Part shown: in pieces, positions 18,794-27,616 of the stretch
Layout of the letters: each line of letters starts with the position of its first letter
How positions within the stretch are numbered: the stretch's first letter is position 1
DNA from: Thermotoga sp. SG1
Lineage (GTDB): Bacteria; Thermotogota; Thermotogae; Thermotogales; Thermotogaceae
Length of the DNA: 64,000 bases
Assembly (NCBI RefSeq): GCF_002865985.1
Contig: NZ_LNDD01000003.1
Location: 310,001 to 374,000 of the forward strand
Direction of reading: 5' to 3'
Program-made: the position numbers and the translations under genes
The notes under the pieces: generated by a model
The model's database searches: none
What the model saw: only the letters and a program-made list of their open reading frames with translations
What the model was told of the DNA's origin: nothing

Positions 18794-18814
18794 AATTCGT
18801 TTCTGAGACGAATT
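18794..18814. promoter_or_regulatory. 21-bp palindromic operator-like site upstream of the GH4 gene
   Basis: AATTCGT (18794-18800) and ACGAATT (18808-18814) are perfect 7-bp arms. Two of the three inner pairs also match, which leaves one mismatch and a central base. It sits between the UbiE-like stop and the glycosidase start, where a sugar-responsive repressor would act. The regulator is not known from the sequence. Confidence 0.5.
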
Positions 18815-18816
18815 AA

Positions 18817-19485
18817 TTACCCTGAGGAAATTTTATCACCAACGAAGATCCCGGCCACAGAGAAAAGAAGGGGCCTGAAACTCACCTCGAAACCTTCTTC
18901 TTCCATCATCTTCATTATCTGATCTGGTGTCATAAAGTTGAGAACGGAGCTGGAAAGATACCTGTAGGCACGAAAATCCCCACTGAAGACTCCTCCAAGA
19001 AGGGGAACAAAGAGTTTCAGATAGAGAGAGTAGAGTTTCCCGGTGAACTTTCTGGTGTTCGGAGGAAGAAGTTCAAGAATCACAAGTCTTCCACCTTTTT
19101 TGAGTACCCTGCGGCATTCTTTCAGAACCCTTCTTCTGTCGGAGAAGTTCCTGAATCCAAAGGCCACGGTGATGGCATCGAACTCTTCATCTCTGAAAGG
19201 AAGATCGTGGGCGTCTCCTGTGACGAACCCTGCATCTTTCACTTTCTTTTTTGCTATCTCCATCATCTTCGACGAAGAATCAAGTCCAGTAATTTCAAGA
19301 TGTGGTACTTTTTTCTTCAGAAGTTTGATGACGTCACCTGTTCCCGTGGCAAGATCGAGGACCTTGTTCGGATGCTTTTCTAGGACAAGGGTCACCATTT
19401 GCTTTCTCCATTTCAGGTCCGTTCCAAAAGAGATGATCCTGTTCAGAAGGTCGTACCTTTCTGCTATTTCATCGAAGAGTTTCAT
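18817..19485 (-). CDS. UbiE/MenG-family SAM-dependent methyltransferase
   Basis: A 222-residue class I methyltransferase with the Ubie_methyltran pattern: FDEIAERYDLLNRIISFGTD (4-23), motif I VLDLATGTGDVI, GLDSSSKMMEIAKKK, ITVAFGFRNFSDRRRVLKECRRVLKKGG and YLSSSVLNFMTPDQI. In quinone-using bacteria it C-methylates demethylmenaquinone or an ubiquinone precursor. Thermotoga is not known to make respiratory quinones, so the substrate here is uncertain. The ATG overlaps the stop of the rubredoxin reductase (ATGA), making it the third gene of the flavodiiron operon. Confidence 0.85.
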   Translation of the reverse strand: MKLFDEIAERYDLLNRIISFGTDLKWRKQMVTLVLEKHPNKVLDLATGTGDVIKLLKKKVPHLEITGLDSSSKMMEIAKKKVKDAGFVTGDAHDLPFRDEEFDAITVAFGFRNFSDRRRVLKECRRVLKKGGRLVILELLPPNTRKFTGKLYSLYLKLFVPLLGGVFSGDFRAYRYLSSSVLNFMTPDQIMKMMEEEGFEVSFRPLLFSVAGIFVGDKISSG

Positions 19486-20564
19486 CGAGAGCTTCTAAGC
19501 CTTTCCTCCCACTCTCTTGCCTTCTTCATGTCTTCAAAGACCACAACTCCAACGATCTTTCCATCCCTGTAGAAGGCTTTGGTTTCATTGTCCAGCCAGT
19601 TTCCATCTTTCGTGAGAGATCCCAAGACAGCGATGGGAAAGTCGCCGAACTTGAAGTAGGAAGACCTGAACTGGAAGTCGTACTCGTCCGGGATGCCTCT
19701 CAGGTTGTTTGCCAGGACCTTCGCATGTGCCATGGCAGCTTTTGCCGTTCCACAGATGATACCGTCGTGTTCTGCACAGTCTCCTATAGCGTAAACGTCA
19801 GGTTTTGAGGTTTTGAACATCCTGTCGACCAAAATTCCTTTGTTGACATCTATTCCGCTTTCTTTTGCAAGAGACACCTCTGGGACTATCCCTATAGAGC
19901 AAAGAACAACCTTTGCAGGGATCTCCTCTTTGTCTGTGACCAAAATGTCGTTTTCTATCCTCTCAACGTCTCTTCCAAGATAGAACTCCACACCGTACTT
20001 TTCCAGTTCACTTTTTATCCTCTCCGTCAGATCCTCGTCCAGCCCCATGAGAGAGTTCGTTTTCTCAACGACTTTCACTTTGAAGCCTTTTTTGGAGAGA
20101 TTTCCTGCGAGTTCAAGTCCGATGAAACCTCCTCCGATGATGACCAGTTCTCCCTCTTTTTCTATGGCTTCTTTCAGTTTTTTTGCGTCTTCTATTGTTC
20201 TCAGAGTGAACATCCTCTCAGAACCGGGTATCTGGATCTTCCTGGGTCCTGCCCCCGTTGCAAGAACGAGGGTGTCATACTCAAGGATTTCCTTGTCTGT
20301 CTCCAGGATTTTTCTTTCTGTATCGATCCTTTTGGCTGTTGTTCCAAGAAGAAGATTTATCCCTTTCTTTCTGTACCAGTCCAGGGAATAGGGAAAGAGA
20401 TTTTCTTCTTTCACATCCCCTGCCACGTAATGGCTTAGCATGGGTTTTGTGTAGTAGGGAACCGTTTCTTTTTCGACGATGGTGATTTCGTGGTCTTCTG
20501 AGAGTTGTTTTGCCAGTTCCACCCCACCGGGACCGTTTCCAACTATCAACACCTTCACGTTCAT
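19482..20564 (-). CDS. NADH:rubredoxin oxidoreductase-type FAD protein
   Basis: A 360-residue pyridine-nucleotide disulfide-fold flavoprotein without redox disulfide. FAD binding is at VLIVGNGPGGVELAKQL (4-20), NAD(P)H binding at VIIGGGFIGLELAGNL (near 140), and the second FAD motif at VYAIGDCAEHDG (near 265). The length and the adjacency to a flavodiiron protein match NROR, which passes electrons from NADH via rubredoxin to the flavodiiron oxygen reductase. No rubredoxin gene is in the window. The ATG at 20564 overlaps the preceding stop (TGATG). Confidence 0.88.
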   Translation of the reverse strand: MNVKVLIVGNGPGGVELAKQLSEDHEITIVEKETVPYYTKPMLSHYVAGDVKEENLFPYSLDWYRKKGINLLLGTTAKRIDTERKILETDKEILEYDTLVLATGAGPRKIQIPGSERMFTLRTIEDAKKLKEAIEKEGELVIIGGGFIGLELAGNLSKKGFKVKVVEKTNSLMGLDEDLTERIKSELEKYGVEFYLGRDVERIENDILVTDKEEIPAKVVLCSIGIVPEVSLAKESGIDVNKGILVDRMFKTSKPDVYAIGDCAEHDGIICGTAKAAMAHAKVLANNLRGIPDEYDFQFRSSYFKFGDFPIAVLGSLTKDGNWLDNETKAFYRDGKIVGVVVFEDMKKAREWEERLRSSR

Positions 20565-21760
20565 CACTCCAGTTCTTTTATGAGAAGATCTATCGCCTCT
20601 TCAATCTTTTTCTCGTCCACACCGGCTCCCCGCACCTCTGTGAAGGAAAGCACTCTGTACTTCGACTCCTTCAGAAATTCTCCTGATTTTCTCTCAACAG
20701 ATGGAGCCCAGCCGTGCACACCGAAGACAAGAACGGATTTTTCATAATTTGCCTTATCTGTGATCTCGTAGAGAGCATACCTCATGAGTGGGTGGAGATC
20801 CGCTTCGTATGTAGAAATACCAAAGATCAGTGCCTCGCTGTCTGGGATGTCCTTCAAGATCTCACTCATCGCAGGGTTTTCTTCGTCGGAGAACCTGTAA
20901 ACGACTGGTCTTAGACCTTTTTCTTTGAGAGAGTCGATCACCTTCTTCATGACGTTTTCCACAAAGCCGTACATGGAATCGTAGATCACGGTGATCTTTC
21001 CTTTCGTTGAAACACCCTTTGCAACGTTTACGTAATGTTCAAGAAGTTTCTCCGGATTCTTCTTCCAGATCAAGCCATGTCCTGGGAGTATCGCTTCTAT
21101 GTCAAGAGTGGAAAGTTTCTTTGCTCCCTCCAGAATGTAGTTTTTGTAGTGTCCTATCACGGTGACGATGTACTTTGTTACGTAAGGAAGGTATTCTTCC
21201 ACCACTTCTTCGCTCGAGTCGTCCAGAGTGGAAGGAAGAGAGTATCCCCCTCCCACATCGCATCCAAAGAGAATTCCGTCCAGATAGGTCACCATCGTGT
21301 CGGGCCAGTGAAGCCAAGGGGTCATGACGAATTTAAACGTCTTTCCGTCTATTTCTCTTTCTTCACCATCTGATACCACCGACACGTTCTTTATACCGTA
21401 GAAACCTTCCAAGAGCCTCTTTCCGAAGTTCGATGCGAGGATCTCCACATCGTGTCCAATAACTTTCAGTGTTTCGGGCAGTGTTCCGCTGTGATCTGGT
21501 TCGGTGTGGTTGACGATGATGTGGGTAATCTTTTTTGGATCGATGAGACTGGAGAGGGTTTCTAGAAATTCTTTTGTGTAGTTTTTCTTCCAGCCGTCTA
21601 TCAGAACGTTTGCGCTGCCCAGTTTCACTAAGTACGCGTTGTAACTGATGCCTTCGGGTATTTCCCACACCGCCTCGAAGTACCTTATCTGATCGTCGTC
21701 TATTCTCAAGATATAGATTTCTGGGTCATCAAAAACCTTCTCGGTCCAGATTTTCGGCAT
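20564..21760 (-). CDS. Flavodiiron protein (oxygen/NO reductase)
   Basis: A 398-residue protein with an N-terminal metallo-beta-lactamase diiron domain (HTEPDHSGTL carries H-x-E-x-D-H; WLHWPDTMVTYL and PGHGLIWKK supply the others). Its C-terminal flavodoxin domain binds FMN (VIYDSMYGFVENV, GISTYEADLHPL). It reduces O2 to water in anaerobes. The ATG at 21760 is preceded by GGAGGTG; an in-frame TTG at 21775 lies upstream of that site and is rejected. This gene leads the operon with rubredoxin reductase and the UbiE-like methyltransferase and has a near-consensus promoter. Confidence 0.95.
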   Translation of the reverse strand: MPKIWTEKVFDDPEIYILRIDDDQIRYFEAVWEIPEGISYNAYLVKLGSANVLIDGWKKNYTKEFLETLSSLIDPKKITHIIVNHTEPDHSGTLPETLKVIGHDVEILASNFGKRLLEGFYGIKNVSVVSDGEEREIDGKTFKFVMTPWLHWPDTMVTYLDGILFGCDVGGGYSLPSTLDDSSEEVVEEYLPYVTKYIVTVIGHYKNYILEGAKKLSTLDIEAILPGHGLIWKKNPEKLLEHYVNVAKGVSTKGKITVIYDSMYGFVENVMKKVIDSLKEKGLRPVVYRFSDEENPAMSEILKDIPDSEALIFGISTYEADLHPLMRYALYEITDKANYEKSVLVFGVHGWAPSVERKSGEFLKESKYRVLSFTEVRGAGVDEKKIEEAIDLLIKELE

Positions 21761-21799
21761 ATGGGACACCTCCAAAAAAGAATTAGTAACTCCTAAATT

Positions 21800-21828
21800 A
21801 TTATAGCAATTGTCGAAAATAACGTCAA
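21800..21828 (-). promoter_or_regulatory. Near-consensus sigma-70 promoter of the flavodiiron operon
   Basis: Read on the minus strand: TTGACG (21828-21823), a 17-base spacer, then TATAAT (21805-21800). The surrounding 65 bases are AT-rich and contain two copies of CAATTG and the small inverted repeat TTAG-N6-CTAA just downstream of the -10, possible regulator contacts. Confidence 0.85.
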
Positions 21829-21842
21829 GATTGGCAATTGAA

Positions 21843-24800
21843 TCAGTTCAATATTTTTTCGAAGAAATTCTTATATTTCAGAAAGTTTTCCCAAAATTTT
21901 TCTCCTAAAATCTCTCCATAGAGTGTTTTTGCTCTGCTTCTTATATGATTTTCGATACCCTTTAACTGGTTGAAATCCACAAGATGTTTTTTTGCCAGAG
22001 ACACTACGATATAGGAGATAACCAGTGGTAAGGATTGTACACGTTTTTCGATGTTTTTTGATACAGAGGAAACATTTCCTATTTCATAACCTTCGAAAGT
22101 ATAGTAGACAGGCACAATATCTTCCAGCGCACCATCCAATACCATTTGATAGGCGAGCAGTACGTCTTCCCCCACCGAAAAGTTTTTACCATACTCTTCC
22201 AACAGAGAAACGAGTGAAGAGTAGCTTTCTAACAAAAATTTCTTGGGTACCAATGTGTTTATCGGGTGGATCTCTCCACTCAAAAATTCCATTGTTTTCC
22301 AGAAATAATCCAGTGGTTTTCTTTCTATGTCTATAAGCCATACATCACCTGTACACTTTCTGTTTTCCATCAAGGCCACGGAAACGGCAAGAAGTGCGTT
22401 TTTGCGAAAGTTTGCAGTGTCGAGAAAGAGTCTATTGATTCCATTCAACTGCAATCTGTCGTCTATATTATGGTAAACGATGTACTCACCATCAGCGGCA
22501 AGGGTTCCTCTGTACCTTGCAAGAAACGGTCCTTCGTTTTTTTCAAGGTTCAAGATTTTGTATGGGAACTTTTTCTCTTTTGCCAGAAGCTTTTCAATTT
22601 CCTCGGCACTTCCATCTGTTGAACCATCGTTCACGAACACCACTTCAAAATTGGAATAGGACAATAAGTAAAGGTCTTCAACGGTACTTTTGATGTATTT
22701 TCTGGCGTTCAAAAACGGTATTACTATAGATACAGATGGGTATCGAGTTTTTACAATTTCAAGTTGAGGAGAAAATACCACTCTACCGTTTTCTTTCCTT
22801 GCTTTTTCGAAGATTTCCTCACAAGTTTTATCGTTTGTTCCTATTGCCAAAAGCCAGCTTCCAATATTTTCTTCACCTTGAAGCATTTTTTCAAGGTTGC
22901 GTGCCAGTTGTTTTTTTATCAATGAAGGGTTTATTCTTTTCAAGCAAAAGGGTTCAGAAAATGAACCTATGATTTCTTCGTGAAGCAACCTTACTCCGGC
23001 TTTTTCAAATAGATCCTTTAAACTGTAAAAATCTCTTTCGGAACCATACTCCCAAGTTCCGCTTTCCTGTGATATTTCTTCTGAGAGTTCGTAGATCTGA
23101 GAGCCGCTGTACGGAACACCTACTACAATGAATCTTCCCACGCGAGCCATCTCTTTGAGCATTTTGATGATGTCTTCATCCTGAAAGTGTTCCACCACTC
23201 CGATGTTGAAGACTATATCAAATTCTCTTTCTGAAAATACCGTATTGAAAGCGTCCATTTTTCTGAAGTTCACGTTTCTTAATTCGAAAAAGCTAGCCAC
23301 CTTTTCTGATAGATTCACACTATCCTGGCTAATATCTATTCCCGTATAATGGGCACCTCTTTTTGAAAGATCAATGGAAATGATACCAGACCCACAACCA
23401 GCTTCAAGAATTTTTGATCCTTTCAACACAAAAAATCGATTCAACAGATTCACAAACTCTGATCTTAGAACTTTTCCTTCAGGACTGTTGACAAGGGAAA
23501 GTATGTCGTGCTCACTGTATCTTTTCCACAGGTTATCCCATACCCCTTTTTCTTTTACCTGTTCTACCTTTATCTTCGCTTTAGGTAGCGATTCTATCAT
23601 ATCGGCGATGTTTTTGATCTGTGATTCCAGAGAGTAGTTGTCTTCCACGTACCGTCTGTATTTTTCACTCTCGTATTTTCCTTTTATAAGATTAGGAATC
23701 TCACCGATGAAATTGAAGATAAGACTCTCTGACCATTGGTTTTTTGCTCCATGATAATTGTGTATTAACGGTTTTATCCCACAAGCCATTGCTTCGGCTA
23801 TGTTGTAGCCAAAACTTTCATGAACGCTTGTAGAAAGTACGTAATTCATATCTTCAAGAAATTCTTCTATGTTATGCACAAATCCATACAGTTTGACGTT
23901 TTTCTCCAGACCGGTTTCTTTGATGAAATACTTGAAGTAATTTGCATATCTCAGTTCTTGAAAATCTCCTGCCACATGAAGGGTGTATCTTTCATCGATG
24001 CTCTTCAAAAGCCCAATCACCTGAAGCCACATCTCAGGAGCCTTCTTATGGTTTATGTGTGCTACCACGGCTATGTTGAAACCAGGAGATCGAACTTTGA
24101 ACCTGAACCTGTTCAGATCGACACCATTTGGAATCACTTTGATCTTGTTCTTTATTTTTTCGTAGACGCTCTGATGATAGTCCTTCAGTACATCTTTCAT
24201 GTGATCGGCAACCAGTATCAGTGTATCCACGTTGTTCCAGTTTATTCTTTCTGGATAGTTTACAAGGGCTTCATAACTATGAAGTCTGCAGAGAATCCTT
24301 TTGTTTCCCTTTGGCAGTTTACCTGTTATCTCCACTGCCAGTTCGTTTGCCCACTCCAGCCAGACGATGTCCGCCCAGTTGTAGGCATCGACGATCTGCT
24401 TTCCATCTTTCGTCACGACGAGTTTCACTTCGTACATTTCAGAGAGGATGTTTGCTATGTCTTTGATGAAGTGATCCAGGCCTGGAAGACAAAGAAAGGC
24501 AACTTTTGTATCCTTTTTGAACTGTTTTTTGAGTGCTTCGTACTTTTCTTTCATTTCCAGGATGCCAGAAAGTTTTGATGCTTTTCTGTAGTGATGAAGG
24601 GCCATTGCGAGATTGTTCTGCTGCAGTTGAGTATCACCGAGCATGTCGTACACTTCCCACGTTTTCTCATTGATCCTCGTCAGATACCTCCAGGATTCGA
24701 AGTACTCTCCTTTTTCAAGTAGAACCTTCGAATAATTGAACAGTACGTCATCGTGAACAGGGTTTATCTTCAAGGCTTTTTCAAAGAAGGTTTGAGCCTC

Positions 24801-24941
24801 TTCTTTTTTGCCTTCGTAGTAATGCACTATCCCCAGTGCGTTGTATCTTTCTGTTTCATCGTCAATTTTTTCTGCTATTTCTTTTGCCTTTGAAAAATCT
24901 TTTTGTTCTATCGCCTTTTGAATTTTTTCAAAAATTTCCAT
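21843..24941 (-). CDS. Giant multidomain glycosyltransferase/methyltransferase (TPR + GT-B + SAM-MTase + GT2)
   Basis: A 1032-residue protein with four modules. TPR-like helices (about 1-140) come first, then a GT-B/GT4-type glycosyltransferase (about 145-455; VIPNGVDLNRF and STSVHESFGYNIAEAMACG). A SAM methyltransferase follows (about 470-690; ILEAGCGSGIISIDLSKRG, FDIVFNIGVVEHF), and last a GT2 domain (about 735-1000; VSIVIPFLNARKYI, VVFVNDGSTDGS, YIVYHNIDDR). It could add and methylate sugars on a glycan. It lies downstream of flagellin and the second large glycosyltransferase, so flagellin O-glycosylation is the best hypothesis. Base composition looks more AT-rich than neighbouring housekeeping genes, which may mark transfer. 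Confidence 0.85.
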   Translation of the reverse strand: MEIFEKIQKAIEQKDFSKAKEIAEKIDDETERYNALGIVHYYEGKKEEAQTFFEKALKINPVHDDVLFNYSKVLLEKGEYFESWRYLTRINEKTWEVYDMLGDTQLQQNNLAMALHHYRKASKLSGILEMKEKYEALKKQFKKDTKVAFLCLPGLDHFIKDIANILSEMYEVKLVVTKDGKQIVDAYNWADIVWLEWANELAVEITGKLPKGNKRILCRLHSYEALVNYPERINWNNVDTLILVADHMKDVLKDYHQSVYEKIKNKIKVIPNGVDLNRFRFKVRSPGFNIAVVAHINHKKAPEMWLQVIGLLKSIDERYTLHVAGDFQELRYANYFKYFIKETGLEKNVKLYGFVHNIEEFLEDMNYVLSTSVHESFGYNIAEAMACGIKPLIHNYHGAKNQWSESLIFNFIGEIPNLIKGKYESEKYRRYVEDNYSLESQIKNIADMIESLPKAKIKVEQVKEKGVWDNLWKRYSEHDILSLVNSPEGKVLRSEFVNLLNRFFVLKGSKILEAGCGSGIISIDLSKRGAHYTGIDISQDSVNLSEKVASFFELRNVNFRKMDAFNTVFSEREFDIVFNIGVVEHFQDEDIIKMLKEMARVGRFIVVGVPYSGSQIYELSEEISQESGTWEYGSERDFYSLKDLFEKAGVRLLHEEIIGSFSEPFCLKRINPSLIKKQLARNLEKMLQGEENIGSWLLAIGTNDKTCEEIFEKARKENGRVVFSPQLEIVKTRYPSVSIVIPFLNARKYIKSTVEDLYLLSYSNFEVVFVNDGSTDGSAEEIEKLLAKEKKFPYKILNLEKNEGPFLARYRGTLAADGEYIVYHNIDDRLQLNGINRLFLDTANFRKNALLAVSVALMENRKCTGDVWLIDIERKPLDYFWKTMEFLSGEIHPINTLVPKKFLLESYSSLVSLLEEYGKNFSVGEDVLLAYQMVLDGALEDIVPVYYTFEGYEIGNVSSVSKNIEKRVQSLPLVISYIVVSLAKKHLVDFNQLKGIENHIRSRAKTLYGEILGEKFWENFLKYKNFFEKILN

Positions 24942-24945
24942 ACCT

Positions 24946-27519
24946 TCATCCCCTCACAGATTCTATGAACCTCAAATTCTTCTCAGGTGCTTTCACTTTC
25001 AAAGTGGAAAATCCTGCCCTTTTCAGAGTGTTTTTCATCTGAGATGTTGTCCTGAGCACCCTGAACGGGGGATAGTACCATACAGGATCGTTTCTATCAC
25101 TCAGATCTGGAACAAAGAAGAAAAGAAGGACTCTTTCAGCATCTTCAACGAGTTTTTCAAGGTCGAGAGTCTCTTCTACGCCAGAAACAACAAGGAGGTT
25201 TTTCGAGTTCTCTTTCAACTCTATTCCGAGATCCTCCAGAGCAGATTCCAGTCCGGGAAGATCTCCTCTGACTTTCAAATCCGCCAGGTTGGTCTCTGAT
25301 AGAGTTTCAACAACGTACTCTTTTTTGATCTTGAATGGAGGATCTTTGTAGATCTCCTTTTCCCTTTCTCTGTAAATCTTCAAAGCTTCATCTGATGGAA
25401 ATGGAAACGAGTAAAAGAAGTTTTCTTTTTTCTTCCAGGATCTGACAGGATGGATCACACCAAGACCTGAGAATCTTTCTGTGATGTTTCCAGCCCAGAT
25501 GGTTTCGTCTTCTTTTCTCATGAAAGGAAAGATCTGGTTCGGATAGAGCGCGTCGTATTTATACTTTCCCAGTGCGATGTTTCCCAGGTTTTCGTTTTCC
25601 TCCACTGCCTTCATGTGAAGTTCGAAGGCTTTCTCGGGATCTTCCTCCTCATAGATCTTTGCAAGACGGTAGTAGTAGAATGGAAGTTTTGTGGTGTCTG
25701 TTATCTTCATAAGCAACTTCTTCGATTTTTCCTTGTCTCTGGTGGCCACAGCGGAAGCATAGAGCGCCACCGGGTGGTCGGAGATGAGGCACAGTTTTTC
25801 TGCGTCTTCTTTTACAAAGCCAAGAAGATCAAACGGGAACTCTCTGTAGCCTGAGAAGTACCTGTAGAGTTCTTCATAGACACCTTCTGTTTCTGGATCG
25901 AGGCGTGTTTTCAGGTCTTCGATCACAGGCTTTATGAAGCTTGCTATCTCTGGTGTCAATTCCAATGCTTTTCTGTATCTTGAAACGGCTTCGGAGAAGT
26001 TTCCAAGTTTCAAATAGAGATCTCCTATGAGTGCCTGGACGATGCCGTTTAGTTTTTCGTCACCTTCGATCTTTGAAAGTATTCTGATGAGTTTTCCTTC
26101 TGTTTCTCTCCTTTTCAGAAGATCGAAAATGAAAAGAAGGCCAGGGATGCCTGTTCTCTCCACAAAAGAGTTTGTGTCTTCGTCTGTGAGGTATTCGAAG
26201 AGGAAATCTTTTTTCTCAATCAGTCTTTTCACGATGAATCTGGAGATCTTCTTTGAGACGGGAAGTTTCTTCAGAAGATCTTCGGAAACATCTATCTCAA
26301 ATTCTGCTATCTTTTCCACCAAGTCGTCGAAGAAAAGACCTTCAGAGTTTTCTGCTATTTTTTCCACAAGGTTGAGCGCTTTTTGAAAGTCTTCTCTGTC
26401 TTCTATTTCTGAGATGTAACGGAGTGTGACTGCAAGTTTTGATCTATCCACATCGTTTTCTATCGCTTTTGAAAGATGATGTTCAGCCTCTTTCCATTTC
26501 TTCAATTTCAGGCACGCATGGCAGGTGAGAAGATGTGCTGTTCCTATTTCTTTTATGCTCATGATGGTGAACTCATACTTTTCTACCTGTGACATCGCCT
26601 TGTTCAAAACTTCAAAGAACCTGTTTCCCCATCGGTAAAGGTTTTCCCAGTCTTTTTTTCTTTCGTAGATGGCAAGTTTTGCAAAGTAAGGATCGGGGTT
26701 TTCCGAGAAAGCCTTCAGTGCAATATCTATCAGTTCTTCGCCTTTTTCAAGAAAGCCTCTTGTTATCAGTTCCATTCCGAAAATATAGAGAAATTCCAGA
26801 CCTATTGCCGGTACTTTTCCAACCTTTTTTATTTCCTGCAAAATCTGCCAGGCGATTTTGTTTTCTTCGTGCTTCTTACCACCTACCTTTTCTGTCTTAT
26901 AAAGCTGTATCAAATAGTATATCTTTTCTATAGGATCTTTCACCGTCTCGAGGTGTTTTCTTATGAGCGTTGCGGTTCGTTCGTATTTTTTCCTCTTCAG
27001 TTTCCTGGTCCAGATGTAACCGTAGTGGTATACTCTGAACGGGGCATGAACCACTTTCGGCTTGTAGACAGCCTGGTTGTGAACAATGTTTTTGTAGTAC
27101 ACTGTCCCGTTTCTGAATATCCTTGGAGTCGAGGCCACTTCTGTTTTTTTGAAATCCCAGTCCAGATAATTCACCGTTGGAAGATAGATGGTGTTCACAT
27201 CGTCTGGAAGATTTTTCAGAAAGTCCCTTATGTTTCTTCTGAACTCTTCAGAAACTTCTTCGTCTGCATCCAGTATGAGAATCCACTCACAGGTAGGAAA
27301 TTTCAAAGAGAAATTTCTTGCTTCAGAAAAGTCGTTTTTCCACTCATAAAAATAGAGCCTATCGGTGTACTCTTTTACGATCTCGGGTGTTCTGTCTGTA
27401 GAGCCGGTGTCGATCACTACGATCTCGTCTGCAACATCTTTGATACTCTCGAGTACCCTTCTTATGTTGTGTTCTTCATCTTTCACTATCATCGCAACGG
27501 AAAGAAGGCATTTTCTCAC
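24946..27519 (-). CDS. Large GT2 glycosyltransferase with TPR repeats
   Basis: An 857-residue protein. The N-terminal GT2 domain is clear: SVAMIVKDEEHNIRRVLES, VVIDTGSTDRTPEIV, and ILILDADEEVSEEF with the metal-binding DxD. About 200-690 is helical repeat sequence of TPR type (for example LIGDLYLKLGNFSEAVSRYRKALEL). The last 170 residues are a separate unrecognised domain. GT2-TPR proteins of this kind glycosylate peptides and proteins, including flagellins. The start is GTG at 27519 behind GAGGTGAG; the stop is four bases before the next large glycosyltransferase, so they are one unit. Confidence 0.85.
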   Translation of the reverse strand: MRKCLLSVAMIVKDEEHNIRRVLESIKDVADEIVVIDTGSTDRTPEIVKEYTDRLYFYEWKNDFSEARNFSLKFPTCEWILILDADEEVSEEFRRNIRDFLKNLPDDVNTIYLPTVNYLDWDFKKTEVASTPRIFRNGTVYYKNIVHNQAVYKPKVVHAPFRVYHYGYIWTRKLKRKKYERTATLIRKHLETVKDPIEKIYYLIQLYKTEKVGGKKHEENKIAWQILQEIKKVGKVPAIGLEFLYIFGMELITRGFLEKGEELIDIALKAFSENPDPYFAKLAIYERKKDWENLYRWGNRFFEVLNKAMSQVEKYEFTIMSIKEIGTAHLLTCHACLKLKKWKEAEHHLSKAIENDVDRSKLAVTLRYISEIEDREDFQKALNLVEKIAENSEGLFFDDLVEKIAEFEIDVSEDLLKKLPVSKKISRFIVKRLIEKKDFLFEYLTDEDTNSFVERTGIPGLLFIFDLLKRRETEGKLIRILSKIEGDEKLNGIVQALIGDLYLKLGNFSEAVSRYRKALELTPEIASFIKPVIEDLKTRLDPETEGVYEELYRYFSGYREFPFDLLGFVKEDAEKLCLISDHPVALYASAVATRDKEKSKKLLMKITDTTKLPFYYYRLAKIYEEEDPEKAFELHMKAVEENENLGNIALGKYKYDALYPNQIFPFMRKEDETIWAGNITERFSGLGVIHPVRSWKKKENFFYSFPFPSDEALKIYREREKEIYKDPPFKIKKEYVVETLSETNLADLKVRGDLPGLESALEDLGIELKENSKNLLVVSGVEETLDLEKLVEDAERVLLFFFVPDLSDRNDPVWYYPPFRVLRTTSQMKNTLKRAGFSTLKVKAPEKNLRFIESVRG

Positions 27520-27570
27520 ACTCTCACCTCAACAGGATATTTCTACAAATTCGACGTTTTGTCCTTAAAC

Positions 27571-27600
27571 AAAAATAAAGGGGGCATGCGCCCCCTTGTT
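27571..27600 (-). terminator. Intrinsic terminator of the flagellin gene
   Basis: On the minus strand, AAGGGGGC and GCCCCCTT (27597-27590 and 27585-27578) form an 8-bp stem with a 4-base loop, followed by TATTTTTG. It lies 20 bases past the flagellin stop and 58 bases before the first large glycosyltransferase. Confidence 0.9.
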
Positions 27601-27616
27601 GTCAGAGTGCCAAACT

